Below, piece after piece: positions 1 through 7,821 of a stretch of 25,333 bases of DNA. How positions within the stretch are numbered: the first letter of the stretch is position 1; each line of letters opens with the position of its first letter. A program made the translations under genes and the position numbers. Source of the stretch: a virus; the IMG/VR virus record IMGVR_UViG_3300031873_001115, positions 1 through 25,333 of that record, one strand, 5' to 3'. The notes under the pieces are model-generated. The model was given only the letters and a program-made list of their open reading frames with translations, made no database searches and was not told the origin of the DNA.

Positions 1-2
1 TG

Positions 3-341
3 TTGGCTGCGGAGTGTGATGACTTGGTGTTCCTGACAGGCCGTCCAGAGACCACCCGCGGAGTGACCACGGAATGGCTCGGAAGGCATTTCGGCATTCG
101 TCCAGCTACTGATAGGCTTTGGATGCGTACTGCGCATCACGGACATACCTCGTCTGCCCTCGGGCGGGTAGCCTTCAAGTTTTTGGTTATGTCGAAGTGG
201 GTCTGTCCGCTCTTCCACCGCTCGGAGTTCATCTTTGTGGACGACGAGGAAGACAATTTACGCATGTTTAGTATCCACTTTGCCGGGAAGGTTTTCAAAG
301 CACCGGGGTGTTGGTATGAATTGACTCGCGGGGGCTTATGA
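3..341 (+). CDS. HAD-superfamily phosphatase, C-terminal part (5' partial)
   Basis: The reading frame is open to the left edge, so the gene starts outside the window; the TTG at base 3 is unlikely to be the true start. The visible 112 residues carry the late HAD motifs. The stretch FLTGRPETTRG followed by WLGRHFGI matches the motif II region of polynucleotide-kinase-phosphatase (PseT-like) and related HAD phosphatases. EFIFVDDEEDNLRMF is the acidic motif IV that holds the magnesium. The nucleophile motif DxD should lie upstream and cannot be seen. Family knowledge suggests a phosphate monoester hydrolase, possibly a nucleic-acid 3'-phosphatase; substrate is unknown. It ends in TGA one base before the next gene's GTG, so the two are probably co-transcribed. 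It sits oddly at the head of a structural operon. Confidence 0.6.
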   Translation: MAAECDDLVFLTGRPETTRGVTTEWLGRHFGIRPATDRLWMRTAHHGHTSSALGRVAFKFLVMSKWVCPLFHRSEFIFVDDEEDNLRMFSIHFAGKVFKAPGCWYELTRGGL

Positions 342-1256
342 GTGCCACATTGGAAGCCACCATATAAAGTACGTCGGTCTACGCATTTGCTGAGCTATGC
401 GGTTCGGCAAAACTATACCTTACTAGAGACTGGTGGAGAGGCTGTCTACTTACTGAAGCGCATGCGTCGAGCCAACGAAGTATTCCAGGTTAAGACGCGT
501 CGAGTTGATTATATAGAAAAAACCATTACTGCTAGCGCTTCCGGCACGTACTCTTTGGACGCGGATACGGGTTACTACCGCTACCGTCTGTGGGAAGACG
601 GTGTCGATCAAGTAACTGAATACCCGGATGTTGGTGTATTTACTTGCACAGTAGCAGCATCCGGCGGTTCTTCCGTTTGGGAGCCGGCGGTAGACAAATA
701 TAGCTTCATCAGCAACCGCAACGAGTATGCTTTCGACATCTACCGCAATCAGCTGGATACCAGCGGCAATCCTATCGCGGATGCTATCTATTTAGTTTTC
801 AATACGCCGCCGTTCACGGTTTCCAATAGTGTCTACCTAAAATATGGCTCCATTAACCCATCGGTGAATTTCAACCAAATGCAGCCAGATGTCGATAACT
901 ACGACGGTTTCACCGAGTCGCTGTTCTCATTCAAACAATGGTACCAGCACGATATTTTTGTGAGAACCAGGCATTCTGCAAACAGTTTCTTACTGGCGTT
1001 TCCGGGCGTCCTGACTGACATCACACTGAGTGAATCCGGCTTCTTGCGCCAATCGAAATCAGACTATTGGACCACGCCGCCGCCGTATTCACCGGCCATA
1101 GTGGAGCACGACGTGGTGGTGCGTTCCTCTGGCGAGCGCTATCAGGTCACTAACTATACCCCTATTTATATAGAAGACATCCTAGTTAGCCAGCACTTCG
1201 ACATGGGTGAACTAGACCCAAAAAGTAGCATCTACTTGATAGGGATTGATACCTGA
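342..1256 (+). CDS. Unassigned phage structural protein, neck or tail-completion candidate
   Basis: I do not recognise a family. The 304-residue product begins at GTG directly after the stop of the upstream gene and overlaps the next ATG by one base, so it is translationally coupled on both sides. The sequence is rich in Tyr, Ser, Thr and Asp with alternating hydrophobic residues, suggesting a beta-sheet virion protein. There is no signal peptide or membrane segment. In contractile-tailed phages the genes just before the sheath commonly encode head-tail joining, neck or tail-terminator proteins; position alone suggests that here. It could equally be a decoration or head-completion protein. 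Confidence 0.55.
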   Translation: MPHWKPPYKVRRSTHLLSYAVRQNYTLLETGGEAVYLLKRMRRANEVFQVKTRRVDYIEKTITASASGTYSLDADTGYYRYRLWEDGVDQVTEYPDVGVFTCTVAASGGSSVWEPAVDKYSFISNRNEYAFDIYRNQLDTSGNPIADAIYLVFNTPPFTVSNSVYLKYGSINPSVNFNQMQPDVDNYDGFTESLFSFKQWYQHDIFVRTRHSANSFLLAFPGVLTDITLSESGFLRQSKSDYWTTPPPYSPAIVEHDVVVRSSGERYQVTNYTPIYIEDILVSQHFDMGELDPKSSIYLIGIDT

Positions 1257-1861
1257 TGGCAATTACTATGCAATATCGGGCGATGCAGTTCGTGAAGGAT
1301 TACTTCGTGAAGTTCCTGAACATGGTTTTCCTGGCAAACGAGAAGGGGTCCTTGCAGTTCACAGACGGTACGGTGGAAATAAAGTTCTCGCGTACACCCC
1401 AAGCTGTTCGTACGTTTAGCTGGACCTCTGAAATACTCCCGGCCATTTTGGTCGGTGTTTCAGGTGGAAAATTTGTGGAACGCACGTTTGCTAAGAACCT
1501 GTTGGACAACGAGGCTGTTGCAGATGATGGGCAGTATTATTACCACGGCGGGGACATAGACCTGACCGTCGATTTTGCCATACGTGCCAGGACCGTCCCT
1601 GAGTGTGACAACATAACTGACATCACCTGTATCTTTCTTTCACGCGGTGAGACTAAAGATTTTTTCCTGAGGCACGATATAAAGTTGCCTGAGCCACCAT
1701 CAATAAGCGGTGAATCGGCTCTCGAGCACCTCATAGACCACCCAATCTATGAGGTCCGTCTCAGCATGCCGGTGCACTGTGGTTGGGTCGAGAAGACCCC
1801 TCTTGAGGAGCGACTTATTGAAATTTACACCGACGTTGATTTGTGGGTGGACGTCAATTAA
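1256..1861 (+). CDS. Unassigned phage structural protein, possible tail terminator/completion protein
   Basis: This 201-residue product overlaps the previous stop by one base (TGATG) and is followed by a 54-base gap before the sheath gene. No catalytic motif, signal peptide or membrane segment is visible. The N-terminus is helical and amphipathic (about residues 7-27), the rest looks like mixed alpha/beta. The size and the place immediately before the sheath fit a tail-terminator or tail-completion protein of myoviruses, but no family signature supports this. The antisense frames that are open here are shadows. Confidence 0.55.
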   Translation: MAITMQYRAMQFVKDYFVKFLNMVFLANEKGSLQFTDGTVEIKFSRTPQAVRTFSWTSEILPAILVGVSGGKFVERTFAKNLLDNEAVADDGQYYYHGGDIDLTVDFAIRARTVPECDNITDITCIFLSRGETKDFFLRHDIKLPEPPSISGESALEHLIDHPIYEVRLSMPVHCGWVEKTPLEERLIEIYTDVDLWVDVN

Positions 1862-1915
1862 AGTTCGTCTTTTCATCAACGGATAAAATGGGGAAGACTT
1901 GCGAGGAGCCACAAA

Positions 1916-3283
1916 ATGGCGGAAAGAATTCCTGGAATCATTGTACGCGTCGTGGATGATACCGGCATAATCCCGCCGCCAGTCTTCCAGCGCTATCCAA
2001 TGTACATCGGCTGCGGCGATCCCTACCGGCAAGTGAGCGATGTGAAAATCGTTCGCTCTTCCGGGTCGGTGGACGACATTCCGGCACTCACCACCATCAA
2101 TGACATAGTGTCTGTCGGTGACCTGCCGGGAATCTCCAAGTATGTGGAGTCCACCGATTACTATCTGGTGGCCGGTTCAAACCAGATAGCTTGGCAGCCA
2201 GCTGGGGATAAGCCTACTCTCGGGGACACCTTTTATATCACCTACACCGAATCCCGTGCAGCCTCGGCTTACCAAGCCACTCTGTATTTCGATGAGAACT
2301 TGGTGTACGAAGATCACGGTGGGACCACCCGCACCAACGGTACCCTCAACCATCTGACCCAAGCGGCCAAACTAGGCTTCGATAACGGCGCCAAGGGTTT
2401 GATGGTGCTGCAGCTGGATGACCGCAATTTCTCAGACCCCTACAGCCCCACCAACTCCGAGTTGGAAACGGCTTTTTTGGCCGCCGTCTCCGAATTGGAA
2501 CTCATCGCTGACTATAAACTACTGCTCGTGGGTCTGTCTTCCGGGACACTGCTCACTACCACCGCGGCCAATATCCTCTTCAACCATGCGGTGTTGGCGT
2601 CTCAGCCTGAGAATAAGCAAGAACGCTCGGTTTTGATGGCCATGCCAGCTAGCACCACTTTCACCCAGTATGCCGCAATCGCGCAAACCTACGCACATGA
2701 GCGCATGTGCGTTCCAGCGATCCCGTCAAGTCTACAAATGACTGGGGTAACCGGGTCATACGACAACCGGTTCTATAACTCCGGTCTGGCGGGCAAACTG
2801 TGCTCTACGCCCATCGGCGTCACTATCTGCGACGAGATAATTTCAGGAGTCACGTTCACCGATAACTTCACCGTGAACACGCTCAACTTCTTGGTACAAA
2901 ACGGAGTCTCGCCGGCTAAGTCGCAAAATGGGGTCGTACGCAACGTAATGGCTATTACCAGCAATACCACGTCTGCACTGACAGAGGATATGGGAGTGCA
3001 AGATGTCAAGGACTACGTAAAGAAATACTGGCGTGAAGGGCTGTGGGCAGTTTATAAAAACAAGCCCATCACTCGGGACCTACCGAGCCAGATGAACGGT
3101 TCTTCGATCAATATGCTAAGTAAGCTGATTGAAGACACTATCATTACCGACTACAGGCGCATCTCCACGCGACAGGATGGGACTGAGCCGCGCAAGCTGA
3201 AAGTGTCTGGGCAGATAAAACCCATCTTCTGTACAAACTGGGTGGATGTCACGTTCACCTTCGTACTAAGCTTCGCTGCATAG
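1916..3283 (+). CDS. Contractile tail sheath protein
   Basis: The 455-residue product polymerises around the tail tube and contracts at infection. The length is typical of compact myovirus sheaths. The C-terminal 90 residues show the family's most conserved part: WREGLWAVYK, then LIEDTIITDYRRIS, then a basic stretch and VSGQIKPIFCTNWVDVT, matching the sheath C-terminal domain that contacts the tube. The N-terminal MAERIPGIIVRVVDDTG resembles the extended N-terminal arm that links neighbouring subunits. The ATG has a GAGGAG Shine-Dalgarno at 1903-1908. The next gene is the tube protein, 9 bases downstream, the usual sheath-tube order. Confidence 0.92.
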   Translation: MAERIPGIIVRVVDDTGIIPPPVFQRYPMYIGCGDPYRQVSDVKIVRSSGSVDDIPALTTINDIVSVGDLPGISKYVESTDYYLVAGSNQIAWQPAGDKPTLGDTFYITYTESRAASAYQATLYFDENLVYEDHGGTTRTNGTLNHLTQAAKLGFDNGAKGLMVLQLDDRNFSDPYSPTNSELETAFLAAVSELELIADYKLLLVGLSSGTLLTTTAANILFNHAVLASQPENKQERSVLMAMPASTTFTQYAAIAQTYAHERMCVPAIPSSLQMTGVTGSYDNRFYNSGLAGKLCSTPIGVTICDEIISGVTFTDNFTVNTLNFLVQNGVSPAKSQNGVVRNVMAITSNTTSALTEDMGVQDVKDYVKKYWREGLWAVYKNKPITRDLPSQMNGSSINMLSKLIEDTIITDYRRISTRQDGTEPRKLKVSGQIKPIFCTNWVDVTFTFVLSFAA

Positions 3284-3292
3284 AGGTGAGAT

Positions 3293-3757
3293 ATGGGCTA
3301 CCCACAAACTGCGGTACCGCCTTCAGCGCACTCAGTATGGTACTCGTATAGCATGCACGTGAACGGTGCTGCTATAGGCAGCTTTGAGCGGTTTGGTGTC
3401 CGAAGTACCCGTACTGTTGAGGAGATCAGGGAAATCCTCTTTGCGCGCGGTCCAGAGGTAGTGGAACTTGTGTGGGGCGGTACCTCCACCTCCATAGACC
3501 TGTCTTTTACCGAGCTGTACCAAAAGCAGTGCTTCGAGGCCATCGGCTACAATGTTTATGCCCTTGAGGACATGAACTTTTACTTCAACATCACAGAGAT
3601 CATGACGCTCCCGACCAGCACTGGTGGCAAGCGCATCATTGAGTACGTCGATTGCGTGGCGTCTGACTGGGGCAAGGACCTGGACATTGGCGGGACCAAG
3701 GTCGTGGAAACCATTACCATTAAGGTGCGCAAGGTACAAGGTCGTCGAGAGAGTTAA
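3293..3757 (+). CDS. Tail tube protein
   Basis: The 154-residue product follows the sheath gene, the standard place for the tube protein that forms the DNA conduit. The size (about 17 kDa) and beta-rich character fit the family. The C-terminal part, with IIEYVDCVASDW, then DLDIGGTKVVETITIKVRKV, matches the end of tube proteins, where a strand-turn-strand closes the barrel. A Shine-Dalgarno (GAGGTGAG, 3283-3290) precedes the ATG by two bases. The next gene starts on the last base of the stop codon. Assignment rests on context, length and the C-terminal pattern. Confidence 0.82.
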   Translation: MGYPQTAVPPSAHSVWYSYSMHVNGAAIGSFERFGVRSTRTVEEIREILFARGPEVVELVWGGTSTSIDLSFTELYQKQCFEAIGYNVYALEDMNFYFNITEIMTLPTSTGGKRIIEYVDCVASDWGKDLDIGGTKVVETITIKVRKVQGRRES

Positions 3758-4068
3758 TGCGTATTCGGTCTATTGATATCCTCTCACAGCAAATCCCGCA
3801 AAGACTGTCGGACGCGGACAGGGAGACGTTACGCGTCTTCCTAGAGAAGCTCGCAAACGGTGTGGCCACTCTTCGCCCTTTAGTGGAGTTACTGGACTCC
3901 TTGAAAAATAAGGATACGGAAACCATCAATAAGTACATGCAGGAATACGATAAAAACAAGACCAATATTTGGCGCTTCATAAAAGAGATACCAGCCGACT
4001 TGAAGGATAGGGTGCAGCGCTTGTTAGCAGATGCTGGGGCAATTACGAGTACTCGAGTGCCGAAGTAA
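3757..4068 (+). CDS. Small helical tail-operon protein of unknown function
   Basis: The 103-residue product overlaps the tube stop by one base (TAATG). It is highly charged and predicted almost wholly helical (for example LSDADRETLRVFLEKLA and NKYMQEYDKNKTNIWRFIKE). No motif is recognised. It lies between the tube gene and the tail-assembly chaperone gene, a position where myoviruses often have a small assembly factor. An accessory chaperone or tube-initiation factor is possible, without direct support. Confidence 0.6.
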   Translation: MRIRSIDILSQQIPQRLSDADRETLRVFLEKLANGVATLRPLVELLDSLKNKDTETINKYMQEYDKNKTNIWRFIKEIPADLKDRVQRLLADAGAITSTRVPK

Positions 4069-4089
4069 GACGAAACGAAAAGGAACACC

Positions 4090-4602
4090 ATGACAGCTGA
4101 GCCTACCGAATCAGTCCCATACACTCCTGTTGCCACCGACCGGGACACCGCGGTATTAGAAGATTTGTTCCTGCTGGGGTACACCACTTCAGAGCCAGTT
4201 ACCATCTACAAAGATGAGAAGACAGAAATACGGGTCCAGTATCGGACTTTGCTCCCATATGAGCACCGCGAGATAGCACAGGCCGTAGCTAGCTTCACAT
4301 CCCCGGTGGCGCAGTATATAACTGAACAAATAGAGACTCTGGCCCGTGCCGTGGTAACAATCAACTCCATGCCGTTGCAGCTGAATTTGGACGACAAGAA
4401 GAGTTTCCAGTTGGAACACCGCAGAGAGCCCACACCCTTGGACCAGGCTCGCCATGTGATGACCAAAAAGATCCGTTCCAAGTACATCCTGGACGTCATG
4501 TTCGACGCGTATATAGAGTTTGTGGAAGGCATAACCAAGCACTTCGAGGAACTTAAAAAAAAATTGAATCAGACCCGTACTTCCGAATCGACCTCACCCT
4601 GA
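4090..4602 (+). CDS. Tail assembly chaperone (gpG-like), zero-frame product
   Basis: The 170-residue product lies between the tube and tape-measure genes, the classical site of the lambda gpG/gpGT-type chaperones that coat the tape measure during tail assembly. The body (residues about 20-150) has the acidic helical character of these proteins, including YRTLLPYEHREIAQAV. Near its end the codons for KKK are written as nine adenines (4555-4563), a -1 slippery site. The zero-frame stop is TGA at 4600-4602. AAGGA at 4080-4084 supports the ATG. Family assignment depends on gene order plus the frameshift architecture, since chaperones are poorly conserved in sequence. Confidence 0.75.
   Translation: MTAEPTESVPYTPVATDRDTAVLEDLFLLGYTTSEPVTIYKDEKTEIRVQYRTLLPYEHREIAQAVASFTSPVAQYITEQIETLARAVVTINSMPLQLNLDDKKSFQLEHRREPTPLDQARHVMTKKIRSKYILDVMFDAYIEFVEGITKHFEELKKKLNQTRTSESTSP
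4555..4563 (+). promoter_or_regulatory. Probable programmed -1 ribosomal frameshift site
   Basis: A run of nine adenines contains the heptamer A-AAA-AAA (4557-4563) in the correct phase of the 4090 gene. After a -1 slip, reading resumes at 4563 with ATT GAA TCA and continues without a stop through the frame that ends at 4937. Lysine tRNA slippage on A-AAA-AAA is the textbook bacterial -1 signal and is used by many tail-chaperone genes. Confidence 0.75.
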
Positions 4603-4937
4603 TACACCATTTCCGCGTACTGCCCACAGATCCTAGATACCGTAACTTAAACTTGCTGCAAAAGATGGTGTTGTTATCGATGGTGGACTATTATGACACT
4701 AGGGAAGAGTCCCTGCAAAAGGTGTTAGAGGGCATGAACCCAAACCCGCAGGCGGGAGACACACAAGCAGAGCGCGGGCATGCTCCTATTAGGGGGCGGT
4801 ACAATAGCGAATTCAAGCAGCACTCGGAAAGTGCTAAACAGACCGGGCGGCCACAATTATCACCTGAAATGCAAGCGGCCATAGAACACTTCTACAAACG
4901 CAACCAACCAAAGACAGATGAGGAAATAATTGGCTGA
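4563..4937 (+). CDS. Tail assembly chaperone frameshift extension (gpT-like part)
   Basis: This frame has no stop between the slippery site and 4937. Slippage would join residues 1-158 of the 4090 gene to 124 more residues, giving a fusion of about 282 aa. The extension begins IESDPYFRIDLTLIHHFRVL and contains a conserved-looking helix around LLQKMVLLSMVDYYD, then a low-complexity charged linker. The internal ATG at 4653 has no convincing Shine-Dalgarno and would lose the first 30 residues, so an independent gene is less likely. The extension ends 8 bases inside the tape-measure gene, as in other phages where the fusion binds the tape measure. Confidence 0.72.
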   Translation: MESDPYFRIDLTLIHHFRVLPTDPRYRNLNLLQKMVLLSMVDYYDTREESLQKVLEGMNPNPQAGDTQAERGHAPIRGRYNSEFKQHSESAKQTGRPQLSPEMQAAIEHFYKRNQPKTDEEIIG

Positions 4938-7083
4938 TACTCTAAGCGTGGACCCGGCTTCTTTCGAGCGAGCCAGCGTTGCCTTGCAAAATATGCAGAG
5001 CAATTCTCGGCAAGTGCGCGAAGAACTATCTAATAGCCTACGTGCCTTACAAACTTACTCCGATTTAGCTGAACGCCTCAAAAACGCACCAATAGTAGAT
5101 CCTAAAGCCCGCCAGGCACTACAAGATCTAGGTAAAGAATTGGAGAGGATAGGCGTTACTAAAGAAGCAATTTCAGCGGCGGCCGGTAAGGAGACTGTGG
5201 CTTACGGCAAGCTGGGTCTTTTGGATAAGATACGCGTGCGCATGGCTACACTACAAAATGAGCAAAAGAAGCGCCTAGTGTTCCACAATGGTCAATTAGT
5301 TACGCTGGAGTCTAAGCAGGTTTCATTACAACAGGCTGCTCTCAATCTCTCCAAGCAGGGCGCCAGTTACATGAAAAACACCGCCATGGGGGCTGTGCGA
5401 TATGCCACTTCCATGGGCGGTATTGAGCTGTCTTTGATGGGCATCGTGGCGCTTTTGCTTAAGATGGCCGATGAGAGTAACAAACTGGGGGCCATGCAGA
5501 AGCAAGCTGCAGCCCAATGGGGCGACACCAATACCAAAATAAAAACCGCCAGTGCTGCCATGCGGACACTAATGGGCAACTACCAAATGTCCGTGGATGA
5601 AGCAGGTTCCTTGGTGGTGTCCTTGGCGCGGGTGGGCGTGGAAGAAGAGAATGTAAAGCGGTTGTCGGAAGAAGTTGTAGCTATCGAAAAAGTGCACGGA
5701 TTGGGGGCACAAGAGACCGCGCAAGCTGTGACGGATGTAGCCGACAGCTACGGGATGGCGGCCGACCAAGCTTCGCTATTCTTGCGGTCTGTGCGGGAAG
5801 CTACTAAAACTATCCCCGGTCTATCAATGTCTGAAGTCACTGCCGACATGCTGGATTTGGTGCGCACTACCCGGGCCTATAACACTGACTTGCTCGGTGT
5901 GGCGGCCATGTACAATACTCTAATGAATAAAGACATAGCCAAAAAGCTGGGTTTAGGTGATCTGCCTAAGGCTGCACGCAAAGAGCTGGCTATGACTGTG
6001 GCCGGTTTCAGCGAAAAACTATCGGACGGTCTGAAAGCAGCGCTCGGGCAAGAAGAAGGCATGACCCTAGCTGAAGCTCTCATGAATTTCGAGAAGATGG
6101 ACCCAGCCAAGAAATTTGTGAAGATGGCCCAATTCATCACCAAGAACGTTGCTCAATTTACGGGGGCGGAGCAAGAATTCGCCGTTCGCCAGTGGTTGAA
6201 AGAATTCGGCTTCCAGAGTTCCGACATTCAAGAGACGCTGCAGAAAGCGTTTGCGTCTGGTGGTTTCAGCGCGGAAGGCTTAGAAGGTGTGCTGCAAGAA
6301 GTTGGTAAACAGCGCGATATACTGGCCAAGGCTGGGGAAAATGACGCCGTAAACCGCGCCAAGCTATTGGCAGAGGCACAGGGTATAGCCGCGGGGCTCA
6401 CTGGTTGGGAAGCTAAGCTTGAGAACTCTGTCCGAAACGCAATCTTAGGGAGTGCGGATTTTGCCTCGCTAAAGAAATCCATAGACGCTATACTGGAATG
6501 GATGAAGGAAAAACTACCGAAACTAGCCCTTGACATGATTACACTATTGAGTGCTTTGGTACGGTACTTTTATGGCTCAGAGAAGTTCGAACAAAGTCAG
6601 AAAGAGGGTAGGATGGCACGTGAAGTTGAACCAACACTCGAAGCCGGCTATGCCAGATTTGGCGAAGTACAGAAAGCCATGCCGCCCGCAATATCTGCAG
6701 AAGTAGCCTCTGACCGCCTATTCGGCGAAAAAGCGCTGGACCCGCTCGTGGAAGCAGTAAAGCAACTGTCTCCAGCTTATGCGGCAACAATTGAAGCGCA
6801 AGGCGCACCAGGTGGGCGTTCCCAGCGCGCTGCAGCTATTGGTATAGCACTGTCGCAAGTGAGGCATGAACCAAATATAGAGGCAGGGGTCACGGATGAA
6901 ATAACGGAGCTAGCAGAGGCCTTGGCCACCAAGAATATGAATAAAGTAATGCTGATACTGCGGGCACAGCTCCATGAACGCTCTCAGTTAGAAAAGCAAG
7001 GGGAGAAAGCAACTAGACACGCGAAAAGCTCGCATAGCCCATACGGTTATAAGAATCTCCCCCGAAATTTAGAGGGTAGATAA
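4930..7083 (+). CDS. Tail tape measure protein
   Basis: The 717-residue product sets tail length and is ejected ahead of DNA. It is the longest protein in the tail-assembly block, mostly helical and rich in Ala, Lys, Glu and Gln. A hydrophobic segment lies at residues 162-179 (GGIELSLMGIVALLLKMA) and another near 535-560; such membrane-active stretches are typical. At about 0.15 nm per residue the tail would be roughly 105-110 nm. The TTG start is chosen because GAGG at 4920-4923 is well spaced and because an 8-base overlap with the chaperone frame is normal. The C-terminal 30 residues are basic. No lysozyme or peptidase domain is visible within it. Confidence 0.9.
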   Translation: MADTLSVDPASFERASVALQNMQSNSRQVREELSNSLRALQTYSDLAERLKNAPIVDPKARQALQDLGKELERIGVTKEAISAAAGKETVAYGKLGLLDKIRVRMATLQNEQKKRLVFHNGQLVTLESKQVSLQQAALNLSKQGASYMKNTAMGAVRYATSMGGIELSLMGIVALLLKMADESNKLGAMQKQAAAQWGDTNTKIKTASAAMRTLMGNYQMSVDEAGSLVVSLARVGVEEENVKRLSEEVVAIEKVHGLGAQETAQAVTDVADSYGMAADQASLFLRSVREATKTIPGLSMSEVTADMLDLVRTTRAYNTDLLGVAAMYNTLMNKDIAKKLGLGDLPKAARKELAMTVAGFSEKLSDGLKAALGQEEGMTLAEALMNFEKMDPAKKFVKMAQFITKNVAQFTGAEQEFAVRQWLKEFGFQSSDIQETLQKAFASGGFSAEGLEGVLQEVGKQRDILAKAGENDAVNRAKLLAEAQGIAAGLTGWEAKLENSVRNAILGSADFASLKKSIDAILEWMKEKLPKLALDMITLLSALVRYFYGSEKFEQSQKEGRMAREVEPTLEAGYARFGEVQKAMPPAISAEVASDRLFGEKALDPLVEAVKQLSPAYAATIEAQGAPGGRSQRAAAIGIALSQVRHEPNIEAGVTDEITELAEALATKNMNKVMLILRAQLHERSQLEKQGEKATRHAKSSHSPYGYKNLPRNLEGR

Positions 7084-7821
7084 ATGGGAATAGCTAATTT
7101 CGCTGTTGATATGCTGCTCCCAGAGAGCGCTACGGAAAGACTGATTTTCCGGCGCTTTGACGGTAAAGCACTTGCTCGGTATGCTGAAAACGGAACAGCC
7201 CCCAAGCCGTCTGATATACAGACCGTGGTGTTGCAAGTCAACCCAGCTTCAATATCCTGCAGTAGCCAAAAAATCATCAATAAAGTACCTACCAATGCCC
7301 CCGGCCGGTTTGTGGTGTGGGACTGGGGCAACGATTTGACAGTTTATACCATTAGGGGCCAAACTGGCATGTTGTTACCTAACGTTATATCGTCTGGGTT
7401 CGATCCTGGTAAAAGTATTATTGATGGAATAGTGCAGCAGTTGGACCCAGAGAACGCGGTAGCTACTCAAGTAAATACCTATAAGGGTGCCTTGGCGGAT
7501 GTGGCGGCTTTCGGACAAGATATACTGATGCGAGGTCTTGGGTATTTCGAGCTGCTGGAGTTGTCCCCCAAATACCGGGCGTTCACGCGTCTGCAGGAGG
7601 TGTACAACCGGCTCGATGCCGATCGGGATATCCTAACGTTGGAACTCGGGAAAAGTGTGTACCGCGGGTATTTCACTGAGTTCACCTTCGAAGTGACCAA
7701 AGAAAGTCCTTGGAACTGGAACTACGATATAGGCTTCGTTTCGATGAGCAATATAGTGGACCCGTTCCAAAAAGACGATGAGGAATTCCCGGCAGATGTG
7801 GCATTAGTGGCGGACGAATGA
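7084..7821 (+). CDS. Putative tail-tip/baseplate protein following the tape measure
   Basis: The 245-residue product starts directly after the tape-measure stop (TAA ATG) with GAGGG at 7073-7077. The middle, QTVVLQVNPASISCSS followed by VVWDWGNDLTVYTIRGQTG, resembles the region of phage tail-tip/baseplate proteins in which an NPxSI segment and a GxTG loop lie on a beta-barrel. The second half is helical. The family link is weak; order (tape measure, this gene, hub, spike) makes a hub-proximal role likely, comparable in place to T4 gp53/gp48-type or LysM-type XkdP proteins, though no LysM repeat is evident. Confidence 0.6.
   Translation: MGIANFAVDMLLPESATERLIFRRFDGKALARYAENGTAPKPSDIQTVVLQVNPASISCSSQKIINKVPTNAPGRFVVWDWGNDLTVYTIRGQTGMLLPNVISSGFDPGKSIIDGIVQQLDPENAVATQVNTYKGALADVAAFGQDILMRGLGYFELLELSPKYRAFTRLQEVYNRLDADRDILTLELGKSVYRGYFTEFTFEVTKESPWNWNYDIGFVSMSNIVDPFQKDDEEFPADVALVADE

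Noticed and set aside
3720-4205. 161-residue - strand frame over the small helical protein and the chaperone start
   Set aside because: It is antisense to three tightly coupled tail genes and Ser/Val-rich without structure; a shadow.
4653-4937. Independent small gene starting at ATG 4653
   Set aside because: There is no convincing Shine-Dalgarno, and the frame is open back to the slippery site, so a frameshift extension explains it better.
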